From contig CAZORA010000032.1 of assembly GCA_964582225.1 (NCBI GenBank), positions 1 through 29,153 of the forward strand: a stretch of DNA of 29,153 nucleotides, given 5' to 3'. The first letter of the stretch is position 1. Each line of letters opens with the position of its first letter. This stretch comes from Dokdonella_A sp964582225. GTDB taxonomy: Bacteria; Pseudomonadota; Gammaproteobacteria; Xanthomonadales; Rhodanobacteraceae. This document shows positions 1-7,207 of this stretch, piece after piece. Under the pieces are notes generated by a model, which saw only the letters and a list, made by a program, of their open reading frames with translations, made no database searches and was not told the origin of the DNA. Both the position numbers and the translations under genes were made by a program.

Positions 1-2929
1 TGATGCCGGCCAGCGCGATCATGCCGATCATCGAGGTGGCGGTGAACTGTGCGCCGAGCAGGGCATGGCCGGGCATCACGCCGATCACGGTAAGCGGAAT
101 CGGCGCCATGATGATCAGCGGCACGACGTAGCTGCGGAACTGGCCGACTACCAGCAGGTAGATCAGCAGCAGGCCGACCGCGTAGGCCAGGCCCATGTCG
201 CGGAAGGTCTCCCAGGTGATCTGCCATTCTCCATCCCATTTGATCGAGAAGTCGGCGGTATCCTCCGGCTGCGCGAGGAAGTGCTGGGTGAGGGCGCGAC
301 CGTCGAGCGGCTGCTTGGCGAGGCCGGTGACTTCGGCGAACATGCCGTAGAGCGGGCTGTCGCTGTGTCCGGCGACGTCGCCGGTGACATAGACGACCGG
401 CAACAGGTCCTTGTGCAGGATCGCCTTCTCCCAGTTCGCTTCGTGCACGCGAACGACCTCGGAGAGTGGCACCAGGGCGCCGCTCGCGCTCTTCACCCGC
501 AGCGCGAACACCCGGTCGAGTGAAGCCTGCTCGCCGGCCGCCAGGCGCAGCCGGATCGGCACCGCATATTTGGCGCGCCCGTCCTGCAGGAAGCTCGCGT
601 CGCTGCCGCCGAGCGCGGTGCCGAGCGCTGCGGCGATCTGCGCCTGCGACAGGCCCAGGCGCGCGGCGCGCTCACGGTCGACCACCACGATCTCGCGCGG
701 CGCATCGGCCTCCACGCTGCTGTCGAGGTCGACCAGCTCCGGGTTTTGCCGCATGCGTGCCTCGAGCGCGAGACCGAGGGAGCGCGCGCGGGGATAGTCT
801 GGGCCGTAGATCTCCGCCACGATCGGCGCCATCACCGGCGGACCCGGCGGCACCTCGACCACCTTGACCGAGGCGCCGTGGCGCGCACCGATCGCCGCCA
901 GCGCCGGGCGCACCGAAAGTGCAATCGCGTGGCTTTGCCGCTTGCGCGCGTGCTTGTCGACCAGGTTCACCTGCAGATCGCCGACGTTGGCGCCGCCGCG
1001 CAGGTAGTACTGGCGTACCAGACCGTTGAAGTTGATCGGCGCCGAGGTGCCGGCGTAGCCCTGATAGTTCAGGACTTCCGGCACCGAATCTAGCGCCGCA
1101 GCGAGTTCGCCGAGCACGCGGTTGGTGGTTTCCAGCGTGCTGCCTTCGGGCATGTCGAGGACGATCTGCAGCTCGCTCTTGTTGTCGAAGGGCAGCATCT
1201 TCATGACCACCACGCGTGCCACCACCAAGCCGACCGCGGCGAGCACCAGGACGCTCATTGCGGCAAAGAGCCAGTGTCGACGCCGCCGCGCGCGCCGGTC
1301 GGCCAGGAAGGGATGCAGCAGGCTGGCGAACAGGCGGTGACTGCGGTCTGGTCCCTGCGCCTCGGGCGCCGCTGCAGTCGGCGAATGGCGCCGCAACAGC
1401 TTCAGCGACATCCAGGGGGTGACGATCAGCGCCACCGTGAGCGACAGCAGCATGCCGGCGCTCGCATTGATCGGGATCGGTCGCATGTAGGGGCCCATCA
1501 GCCCCGACACGAAGGCCATCGGCAACAGCGCAGCGATCACCGTGAAGGTGGCGAGGATGGTCGGTCCGCCGACTTCCGCCACCGCCAGCGGAATCGCCTC
1601 GCGCAGCTTGCGGTGACCGAGCGCCATGTGGCGATGGATGTTTTCCACCACCACGATCGCGTCGTCGACCAGGATGCCGATCGAAAAGATCAGCGCGAAC
1701 AGCGACACGCGGTTGATGCTGAAGCCCATTGCCCAGGACGCGAACAAGGTCAATGCGAGGGTGATGACGACCGCGCTGCCGACCACGATCGCCTCGCGCC
1801 AGCCGAGCGCGACCAATACCAGCAGCACCACCGAAAAGGTGGCGAAGATCAATTTCTGGATGAGCTTCTGCGCCTTGTCGTTGGCGGTCTGGCCGTAGTC
1901 GCGGGTGATTTCGACCTGCACGCCTTCGGGGATGCTGAGGCCCTTCAGCAGTTCCACCCGGCGGCTGATCGCGCGGGTGATGTCTGCGGCGTTGCTGCCG
2001 GGTTTCTTGGCGATCGCCAGCGTCACTGCGGGTGCCACGCCCTGTAGCGGACCCGCCCTGCCGGGCGGCGCGCCGTGCCAGGCGTAGCTTTTCGGCAGAT
2101 CGGCGCCGGAGTGGATCGCGGCGACATCGGCGAGGTGCACCGGTGCGCCGTTCTTGAGGCCGATCACCAGTCCGGCGATTTCCTCGGCGTCGGCGAGGAA
2201 GCGACCCGCGGTCACCGGGCGTTCGGCGTCGTCGGCGACTCGCGCGCCGACCTGGCGCACCAGGTTGGCCGCGGCCAGGGCTTGCGCCAGATCGGCCGGA
2301 TCCAGGCCGTAGGCGGCGAGCCGCGCCGGGTCGAGCTCGACCAGCACCGCGCGATCGGGCGCACCCACGGTATAGACGTCGCGGGTGCCCGGCACGCGCT
2401 TGAGCTCCGCCTCCAGGCTATGCGCGACTTCCGCCAGCTCGAGAGCACCGCGCTCGGGATCGTCGGTCCACAGGGTGAGGCTCATCACCGGCACGTCGTC
2501 GATCCCCATCGGTCGCACCAACACCGGGCCGGCGCCGAGCGCGGCAGGCAAGCGGTCGCGGTGCGACTCGATCTGGTTGTAGAGCCGCACGAGCGCATCG
2601 CGGCGCGGCACGCCCACCTGAAACTCCGCGGTGACCACCGCACCGCCGGCCCGGCTCACCGAATAGACATGCTTGATGCCTTCGATCTCGGCCAGGCTCT
2701 GCTCGAGTGGATAGGCCACCAGGTTTTCCACGTCCTCCACGCTCGCGCCGGGGAAGGGCAGCATCACGTTGGCCATGGTCACGTCGATCTGCGGCTCTTC
2801 CTCCCGCGGAGTGATCAGCACTGCGGCGACGCCGAGCAGCAGCGCGGCGACGGCAATGATCGGCGTCAGCGGCGAGCCGAGGAAGGTCTTGGCGAGCCAG
2901 CCGGAAAGCCCGAGGCGGGGTTCAGTCAT
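1..2929 (-). CDS. RND efflux transporter permease (AcrB-type), C-terminus beyond window
   Basis: Inner-membrane proton-driven pump subunit that would work with the adaptor encoded just upstream. About 976 residues are visible; RND permeases have about 1030-1060, so roughly the last helices lie beyond base 1. The N-terminus has a first helix followed by an ITPREEEPQ segment, typical of RND permeases. A VDDAIVVVENI motif (D422-D423) in TM4 is the paired-aspartate proton relay of HAE-type pumps; heavy-metal CusA/CzcA pumps have a different motif there. Further on come SGLMGPYMRPIPINASAG and the second periplasmic half. The ATG overlaps the adaptor stop by 8 bases (ATGACTGA), so the two are translationally coupled. 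The substrate cannot be read from the sequence; the neighbouring rhodanese and sulfide-type repressor suggest a link with sulfur stress, which is inference. Confidence 0.93.
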   Translation of the reverse strand, partial: MTEPRLGLSGWLAKTFLGSPLTPIIAVAALLLGVAAVLITPREEEPQIDVTMANVMLPFPGASVEDVENLVAYPLEQSLAEIEGIKHVYSVSRAGGAVVTAEFQVGVPRRDALVRLYNQIESHRDRLPAALGAGPVLVRPMGIDDVPVMSLTLWTDDPERGALELAEVAHSLEAELKRVPGTRDVYTVGAPDRAVLVELDPARLAAYGLDPADLAQALAAANLVRQVGARVADDAERPVTAGRFLADAEEIAGLVIGLKNGAPVHLADVAAIHSGADLPKSYAWHGAPPGRAGPLQGVAPAVTLAIAKKPGSNAADITRAISRRVELLKGLSIPEGVQVEITRDYGQTANDKAQKLIQKLIFATFSVVLLVLVALGWREAIVVGSAVVITLALTLFASWAMGFSINRVSLFALIFSIGILVDDAIVVVENIHRHMALGHRKLREAIPLAVAEVGGPTILATFTVIAALLPMAFVSGLMGPYMRPIPINASAGMLLSLTVALIVTPWMSLKLLRRHSPTAAAPEAQGPDRSHRLFASLLHPFLADRRARRRRHWLFAAMSVLVLAAVGLVVARVVVMKMLPFDNKSELQIVLDMPEGSTLETTNRVLGELAAALDSVPEVLNYQGYAGTSAPINFNGLVRQYYLRGGANVGDLQVNLVDKHARKRQSHAIALSVRPALAAIGARHGASVKVVEVPPGPPVMAPIVAEIYGPDYPRARSLGLALEARMRQNPELVDLDSSVEADAPREIVVVDRERAARLGLSQAQIAAALGTALGGSDASFLQDGRAKYAVPIRLRLAAGEQASLDRVFALRVKSASGALVPLSEVVRVHEANWEKAILHKDLLPVVYVTGDVAGHSDSPLYGMFAEVTGLAKQPLDGRALTQHFLAQPEDTADFSIKWDGEWQITWETFRDMGLAYAVGLLLIYLLVVGQFRSYVVPLIIMAPIPLTVIGVMPGHALLGAQFTATSMIGMIALAGI

Positions 2930-3974
2930 GGCGCTGTTCCGCGATCCACAGGCCCGCCGCCAGCGGGTCGATCGCGATCGTCTCGCCGGCAGCCAGACCC
3001 GCCAGCACCTCGATGCGCTCTCCATAGCGCTGGCCGAGGCGCAGCTGGCGCAAACTAACCCGGCTGGCGTCGACCACATAGACGCCACTGACTTCGCTGC
3101 GCTGCACCAGCGCCGTCGCTGGCACCAGCAGGCGCGTGTCGACGCCGGTGACGAAGGCAACCTTCACCGTCATGCCGGGGTTGAGCCCGGTGTCTTCTTC
3201 AGGCAGCTCCACGCGCACCTTGAAGCTGTGGGTCGTCGGGTCGGCATAGGGAAACAGCGTTACCGCACGGGCTTCGATGCGCCGGCCGTCTTCCAGCAGC
3301 AGCGCGGCCTGGCGCTGGGCGCGGATCGTCGCGATCTCGCTCTGCGGCACTTCGACGTTGACGCGCAGGCGGTTCAGCGAAATGCCGGCAATCAGCGGCT
3401 GGCCCGGCTGCACCGCTTCACCGATCTCGACGAAACGACGGGTGACGATGCCGGAGTAGGGGGCTCGCACCACGGTGTAATCCACTTGCTCGCCGGCCGC
3501 GCGCAGGGCCGCGCGGGCGGCATCCAGCGTCGCCCGGGCCGAGTCGCGTCGCGCCAGCGCCTGGTCCAGCTGGCTGCGCGCGACCAGCTGGCGGGCATGG
3601 ATTTCGGCGATGCGCTGATAGTCGACCTCGGCGTTGCGCCAGGCGGCTTCGGCGCTGGCCACCTCGGCTTCGCCGCGGCGTCGTGCCGAGCGCTGCTCGA
3701 CGTCGGTGAAGCGCGCCACGACTTGGCCTGCCTCGACGTAATCGTCGACGTCGAAGGGCAGCTCGGTCACCCGTCCGGCGGTTTGCGCGGAGAGGGTTGC
3801 CTGGTTGACGGCTTCGACGACACCGTCCCAGATGTGCTCCGCGCGTGCCGGCTCGGCGTTGACCGTCAACACCGCGAGATCGGGTTTTGCGCCGGCCTGC
3901 GGCGGCGGCTGCACGTCGCTGCCGCAGGCGGTGAGCAGGGCGCTCAGGGCGAGAAGGAGAAGGCTTCGCATCAT
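2922..3974 (-). CDS. RND efflux periplasmic adaptor lipoprotein (HlyD/MFP family)
   Basis: Membrane-fusion subunit, 350 residues, that bridges the RND permease to an outer-membrane channel. The N-terminus MMRSLLLLALSALLTACGSD is a lipoprotein signal with lipobox LTAC, so the mature protein should be anchored by a lipidated cysteine. It is followed by a barrel-sandwich half, an alpha-helical hairpin rich in Ala/Arg/Glu (about residues 95-165), the second sandwich half with the typical VRAPYSGIVTRRFVEIGEAV segment, and beta-barrel and membrane-proximal domains. I chose the double ATG at 3974/3971 because it starts the signal peptide; the reading frame stays open upstream but that part has no protein character. 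No outer-membrane TolC-type gene is visible, so either it lies beyond base 1 or a shared TolC is used. Confidence 0.93.
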   Translation of the reverse strand: MMRSLLLLALSALLTACGSDVQPPPQAGAKPDLAVLTVNAEPARAEHIWDGVVEAVNQATLSAQTAGRVTELPFDVDDYVEAGQVVARFTDVEQRSARRRGEAEVASAEAAWRNAEVDYQRIAEIHARQLVARSQLDQALARRDSARATLDAARAALRAAGEQVDYTVVRAPYSGIVTRRFVEIGEAVQPGQPLIAGISLNRLRVNVEVPQSEIATIRAQRQAALLLEDGRRIEARAVTLFPYADPTTHSFKVRVELPEEDTGLNPGMTVKVAFVTGVDTRLLVPATALVQRSEVSGVYVVDASRVSLRQLRLGQRYGERIEVLAGLAAGETIAIDPLAAGLWIAEQRHD

Positions 3975-4036
3975 GCTGGATTTCCGGTTCGGTCGCTGGA
4001 GATCACGGGTGGCGCCGGCTGCGCTGCGGTCGGGCG

Positions 4037-4258
4037 TCAGCGGCGCGCGGCGTCGGAGGGGAACGCGCAGCCCGGCTTGAAGCCGAGCCGGCGCAACAGC
4101 ATCGCGGCCGGGCAGAAGCCGGTGAAGGCGGTCTGCAACAGGTTGAGGCCAACGAAGACCGTGAGCAGCAGCCACCAAGAAGAGGCCAGCTGGGCGAGAG
4201 CGAGGCTCAGCAGGATCATGAGACCAGCGAAGGCCATCACGGCACGGTCGAGATTCAT
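4037..4258 (-). CDS. DUF2892 / YgaP-type two-helix membrane protein
   Basis: Small protein of 73 residues with two hydrophobic helices (about 6-25 and 28-48) followed by a FCPAAMLLRRLGFKPGC segment, matching the DUF2892 (YgaP transmembrane domain) family. In E. coli YgaP this pair of helices is fused to a rhodanese domain; here the rhodanese is a separate gene on the opposite strand 262 bases away. Start set at the ATG at 4258 because it is preceded by a strong ribosome site (AGGAG, 7 bases before). It is the first gene of the minus-strand arm, followed after 62 bases by the RND adaptor. Likely role: membrane component of sulfide/persulfide handling; exact function unknown even for the family. 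Confidence 0.85.
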   Translation of the reverse strand: MNLDRAVMAFAGLMILLSLALAQLASSWWLLLTVFVGLNLLQTAFTGFCPAAMLLRRLGFKPGCAFPSDAARR

Positions 4259-4320
4259 GGCAATTCTCCTCGAAGGTTGCGGACGACGGGTTTCGGGGCG
4301 TGTGGTTTGCGGTTCCATGG

Positions 4321-4337
4321 CGACGCTGCATGCGTCG
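4321..4337. repeat. Inverted repeat CGACGC-N5-GCGTCG in divergent leader
   Basis: Perfect 6-bp inverted repeat with a 5-base loop (TGCAT), lying in the untranslated leader of the minus-strand efflux arm. It could form a small RNA hairpin or be a protein site; with no T-run after it, it is not a convincing terminator. Confidence 0.4.
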
Positions 4338-4380
4338 GCCCGCAGCGCGGCGCCACCGGCCAACTAAACATGCGAAGTAT

Positions 4381-4422
4381 CTACATTAGGAGTAGCTTAT
4401 ATGAAATCGATCTACACGTCAA
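4381..4422 (-). promoter_or_regulatory. Candidate promoter and overlapping operator of the efflux arm
   Basis: On the minus strand TTGACG (4422-4417) and TATAAG (4401-4396) form a sigma-70-like promoter with a short 15-base spacer. The imperfect inverted repeat CTAC-N7-GTAG (4381-4395) covers the expected start of transcription. This AT-rich patch stands out in a very GC-rich window and lies between the divergent arms, where a BigR/SqrR-type repressor would be expected to bind. The repeat does not match the ATTC-N8-GAAT site known for SqrR, so the operator call is tentative. Confidence 0.4.
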
Positions 4423-4507
4423 GCTCGCGCGATTCTCCTTCTGCTTGCACAACATCAGTGGCAACTGTATTAGCAGAGGCGCATACTTGATGGGTTCGAT
4501 GCCATTT

Positions 4508-4513
4508 CAGGAG
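4508..4513 (+). promoter_or_regulatory. Ribosome binding site of the rhodanese gene
   Basis: CAGGAG, 7 bases before the ATG at 4521. It fixes this start, since the overlapping longer frames upstream have no comparable site. Confidence 0.6.
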
Positions 4514-4520
4514 ATGGTCC

Positions 4521-4922
4521 ATGTCACACGCTGCATTGAGCGCACCGCAGCTGGTCGCTGCCGCGCAAGCCAACATCGAGGAAATCGCCGCTGCCGAGCT
4601 CGAGCGTCGGGTAGCCGCTGGTGCCGCGCTGGTCGACGTGCGTGAGCCTGGCGAGTTCGCCGAAGCTCACATCGCCGGTGCGGCCAACATTCCGCGCGGG
4701 GTGCTCGAGTTTCAGGTCGAGGCGCATCCGGCGCTCGCCTGCCGCACCGCGCCCGAGCTGGCCCTGCGCGAGCGGCCGCTGGTGCTCTACTGCCGCACCG
4801 GCGGGCGTGCCGCGCTGGCGGCAGAGAGCCTGCAGCGCATGGGCTTCAGCGCGGTCGCCTCGCTCGCCGGCGGCTTCGAGGCCTGGCAGGCCGCGGGCCG
4901 CGCCGTGTCGCGCGCGGCCTGA
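4521..4922 (+). CDS. Single-domain rhodanese (sulfurtransferase)
   Basis: 133-residue rhodanese-fold protein that would move sulfane sulfur through a cysteine persulfide. It shows the VDVREPGEFAEAHIAGAANIPRG signature of the fold (about residues 38-60) and the active-site loop YCRTGGR (catalytic Cys at about 93), followed by the LAGGFEAW C-terminal signature. Domain order and motif agree closely with the cytosolic rhodanese domain of E. coli YgaP, but the two membrane helices are missing and are encoded separately at 4037-4258. It is directly followed by the ArsR-family repressor, so the two are probably one transcript. No signal peptide is seen, so it should be cytoplasmic. Confidence 0.92.
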   Translation: MSHAALSAPQLVAAAQANIEEIAAAELERRVAAGAALVDVREPGEFAEAHIAGAANIPRGVLEFQVEAHPALACRTAPELALRERPLVLYCRTGGRAALAAESLQRMGFSAVASLAGGFEAWQAAGRAVSRAA

Positions 4923-4934
4923 GGCGTGGCGAGA

Positions 4935-5276
4935 GTGAGTTCCCCGGGTTCCCGTACCGCCCCGCGCGCGCTGCGCCGGCTGGACCTGGAAAGCATGCGT
5001 CAGCATGCCGACCAGGCCGCTGAACTGCTCAAGGCACTCGGGAACGGCCAGCGTCTGCGCATCCTCTGCCTGCTGGTCGACGGCGAGAAGTCGGTCGGTG
5101 AGCTGAACGAGCACCTGGATCTCAGCCAGTCGGCGCTCTCGCAGCATCTGGCGCGCCTGCGCGAGGAAGGGCTGGTGCAGACGCGCCGGGAGTCGCAGAC
5201 CATCCACTATCGCCTTGCGAACGGCCCCGCCGGCGCCCTGATCGGCACCCTGCACGACATCTACTGCGGACCTTGA
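4935..5276 (+). CDS. ArsR-family repressor, BigR/SqrR/YgaV-like (sulfide/persulfide sensor)
   Basis: Winged-helix repressor with the LGNGQRLRILCLL start of the fold and the recognition helix LSQSALSQHLARLREEGLV. Two cysteines, one in RILCLL and one in the C-terminal DIYCGP, are 66 residues apart. That is the same spacing and context as the redox pair of BigR (Cys42/Cys108), which form a disulfide or polysulfide bridge and release DNA when sulfide is present. No metal-binding ELCVCDL-type motif of arsenic or zinc ArsR proteins is seen. Two GTG starts are possible: 4926, and 4935, which I prefer because GAGG at 4921-4924 is well spaced for it. It follows the rhodanese stop almost directly. Likely target: the divergent region 4259-4520. 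Confidence 0.88.
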   Translation: MSSPGSRTAPRALRRLDLESMRQHADQAAELLKALGNGQRLRILCLLVDGEKSVGELNEHLDLSQSALSQHLARLREEGLVQTRRESQTIHYRLANGPAGALIGTLHDIYCGP

Positions 5277-5344
5277 GGGCTTCCGCTTTCGCGGTGCGGG
5301 AGTCTGCTCCGGAACCCACCTGAGGCAGCCCGATTTCCTGCCGC

Positions 5345-5373
5345 TTGACAGGGCCATTGTTTACGGATGTAAT
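5345..5373 (+). promoter_or_regulatory. Sigma-70 promoter of the blaI/blaR1-like pair
   Basis: A perfect TTGACA (5345-5350), a 17-base spacer and TGTAAT (5368-5373, five of six consensus bases). The -10 element is part of the first operator palindrome, so repressor binding would block RNA polymerase. Transcription should start near 5380, giving a leader of about 23 bases with only a weak ribosome site (GGTG). Confidence 0.75.
5361..5372. promoter_or_regulatory. BlaI-type operator 1
   Basis: TTACGGATGTAA, a near-perfect dyad of the TACA/TGTA half-sites recognised by BlaI/MecI/CopY repressors. It covers the -10 element. Confidence 0.75.
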
Positions 5374-5385
5374 TTCTCTCGTCGG

Positions 5386-5397
5386 TTACAGGTGTAA
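5386..5397. promoter_or_regulatory. BlaI-type operator 2
   Basis: TTACAGGTGTAA, a perfect TTACA-N2-TGTAA dyad centred 25 bases after operator 1, lying just downstream of the expected transcription start and ending 5 bases before the blaI-like ATG. Two dimers on adjacent dyads is the usual arrangement for this family. Confidence 0.78.
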
Positions 5398-5402
5398 ACG
5401 AT

Positions 5403-5774
5403 ATGCGCATCAGCGAAGCGGAAAGCGTGATCATGGAGGCCTTGTGGCGGGCGACGGCGCCTTCCAGCGCGGAAGAAGTCGTCGCGGCGGTCGCGAGCGA
5501 GCAAAATTGGCAGGAGCCGACCGTAAAGACCCTGCTCAATCGCCTGCTGCGGAAGAGGGTGATCGCGGCGAGTCGTGACGGCCGGCGCTATCTGTATCGG
5601 CCCTTGCTCGAGCGCGAGACTTGGGTTGCGGAACAAAGCCGTAGCCTGCTGGATCGCCTGTTCGGAGGTCAAGTCTCGGCGCTCGTCGCGCATTTCTCGC
5701 GCAGCGAATCCCTGAGCCGCGAGGAAATCGACGAACTGCGTGCCTTGATCGAGGAGATTCAGCATGAGCGCTGA
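5403..5774 (+). CDS. BlaI/MecI/CopY-family transcriptional repressor
   Basis: 123-residue winged-helix repressor starting MRISEAESVIMEALW, the conserved N-terminus of the family, followed by the recognition-helix segment EPTVKTLLNRLLRKRVI and the wing DGRRYLYRPLL. The second half is the dimerisation helix bundle, where BlaI and MecI are cut on induction. The two TACA/TGTA dyads on its own promoter point to autorepression of the pair with the downstream metallopeptidase. It overlaps that gene by 11 bases, indicating coupled translation. No beta-lactamase or penicillin-binding protein gene is adjacent, so the wider regulon must lie elsewhere. Confidence 0.93.
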   Translation: MRISEAESVIMEALWRATAPSSAEEVVAAVASEQNWQEPTVKTLLNRLLRKRVIAASRDGRRYLYRPLLERETWVAEQSRSLLDRLFGGQVSALVAHFSRSESLSREEIDELRALIEEIQHER

Positions 5775-7083
5775 CATCTTGCTCGCGCTCGGACGACTCA
5801 ACCTGGTCGGTTCGCTGGCGATCCTCACGCTGTTGCTGCTGCGTCGCCTGCTGCGGGGCGCCTTTGGCGCACAGATAGCCTATCTGGCTTGGCTCTGCGT
5901 GCCGCTTGCGCTGGTTGCCAACCTGCTGCCGGCGCCGGCTCAGCCGATCGTGGAGTTTGCCGAGGCGTCGATCGTCGCCGCCGTGGTGCCCGCGCTGGGA
6001 CAGGCCGCAACGGGTCGCGATCTCGCTCCGTGGCTGCTGTTCGTCTGGCTCACGGGCGTCGCCGCGACTGCCTTCACCTTCGGGCTGCAGCAGCGCCGCT
6101 ATCGGCGCGGTCTCGGTCGCCTGATGCCGCGCGAGGGAGGCCACGTTCTGCAGTCGGATTCGATCTTTGCCGGTCCCGCGCTGCTCGGCGCATGGCGCGC
6201 TCGCGTCGTGCTGCCGCTGGATTTCGAGCAACGCTATGACCCGCGCGAGCGCGAGCTGATTCTGGCCCATGAGGAAAGCCACCGTCGTCGCGGTGACGCC
6301 TGGGTCAACGCGGGATTGGCGCTGCTGCAGTCGCTCAACTGGTTCAACCCTTTGCTGCACTACGGCGTGGCGCGATTCCGCCTCGATCAGGAGCTGGCCT
6401 GCGACGCCGCGGTGCTCGAACGTTTTCCGGAAGCGCGGCGGCCCTATGCCGACGCGATGTTGAAGGTACAGCTGGCCGGTCGGCCGCGGCAGGAGCCGCG
6501 GTTGCCGGTCGGCTGTCGCTGGCCATCCGGCCGAACCCTGAAGGAGAGGATTCTCATGTTGAAACATCCCCTGCCCGACGCCCGCAGGCGCGCCGGTGGT
6601 TTCGCCCTGATTACCCTGCTGATGTTCGCAGCGTCCGCGGTCGCCTGGGCCAGCCAGGCGCCGCGCTCGTCACTCGCGCTTGCCCAGACCGGCTCGGCAC
6701 CCACTGCACAAGGCGCCGTGGCTGACGCCAGCCAACCGTCCTATCGAGCTCTGCGGCCGCCGGTCTATCCGGCAGAGATGATCGCGGATCGGACTCAGGG
6801 AACCGTCGTGTTGCGCGTGCTGGTCGGCGTCGACGGCGTGGTGCAGAAGGCCGAACTGGAAAGCACGCGGCCCGCGCTACTCGACGCTGCTCTGGTCGAC
6901 TCCGCCATCCGTGCGGTGCGCGACTGGACCTTCAACCCGGCGCGAAGCAACGGTCAGGCAGTCGAAGCCTGGGTCGTGGTCCCGATCCAATTCGAGCTTC
7001 CGGGTGGTCCGCAAGCTGAGGAGGAGCCGGTCGGCCCCGGGGCACTCGATACGATCCGCGTGAGCGGCAAGCCGGCCAGCTGA
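5764..7083 (+). CDS. BlaR1-like M56 metallopeptidase with TonB-type C-terminal domain
   Basis: 439-residue membrane sensor-protease. Helices occupy about residues 5-25, 35-55 and 80-102. The zinc site HEESH (residues 169-173) lies in LILAHEESHRRRGDAW and is followed by the M56 segment RFRLDQELACDAAVLE. A last membrane segment lies at about 278-295. Unlike BlaR1/MecR1, the outside part is not a penicillin-binding domain: residues about 325-425 form a TonB/energy-transducer C-terminal fold (RPPVYPAEMIADRTQGTVVL, RDWTFNPAR). In the known BlaR1 system, signalling leads to loss of the BlaI-type repressor; here the signal is unlikely to be a beta-lactam bound covalently. An in-frame ATG at 6556 with a strong AAGGAG site could start a shorter product. 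Confidence 0.9.
   Translation: MSADILLALGRLNLVGSLAILTLLLLRRLLRGAFGAQIAYLAWLCVPLALVANLLPAPAQPIVEFAEASIVAAVVPALGQAATGRDLAPWLLFVWLTGVAATAFTFGLQQRRYRRGLGRLMPREGGHVLQSDSIFAGPALLGAWRARVVLPLDFEQRYDPRERELILAHEESHRRRGDAWVNAGLALLQSLNWFNPLLHYGVARFRLDQELACDAAVLERFPEARRPYADAMLKVQLAGRPRQEPRLPVGCRWPSGRTLKERILMLKHPLPDARRRAGGFALITLLMFAASAVAWASQAPRSSLALAQTGSAPTAQGAVADASQPSYRALRPPVYPAEMIADRTQGTVVLRVLVGVDGVVQKAELESTRPALLDAALVDSAIRAVRDWTFNPARSNGQAVEAWVVVPIQFELPGGPQAEEEPVGPGALDTIRVSGKPAS
6541..6558 (+). promoter_or_regulatory. Possible internal translation start within the M56 gene
   Basis: AAGGAG (6541-6546) stands 9 bases before an in-frame ATG (6556, residue 265). The product from there would begin with a charged stretch, a hydrophobic core and an AWASQA site that resembles a signal peptide, and would carry only the TonB-type domain. 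The same bases encode the LKER segment normal for BlaR1-like proteins, so the site may be fortuitous. Confidence 0.35.
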
Positions 7084-7207
7084 TCGAGAAGGCGCTCCTG
7101 CGGGTTCGACGGATGCCGACGCTCGCCGCCCACCACGCGGCCCAAGCGGGCGGCGGCTCGGCTAGAATGCGGGGTTTGCATTCGTCCATTCCCAAAGGAG
7201 TCGCTCC

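Noticed and set aside
2075..4367. Long plus-strand open frames opposite the RND genes
   Set aside because: Histidine/arginine/glutamine-rich shadows of the minus-strand permease and adaptor, which carry all family motifs.
4935..5276. Arsenic- or metal-responsive ArsR repressor
   Set aside because: No ELCVCDL-type metal site; the cysteine positions match the sulfide-sensing BigR/SqrR group.
5536..6567. 343-codon minus-strand frame opposite the M56 gene
   Set aside because: Low-complexity arginine/glutamine-rich shadow; real gene on the plus strand has HEESH and TonB-type domain.
5403..7083. Beta-lactam resistance locus
   Set aside because: A BlaI/BlaR1-like pair alone is not resistance: no beta-lactamase or PBP gene is present and the sensor lacks the penicillin-binding domain.
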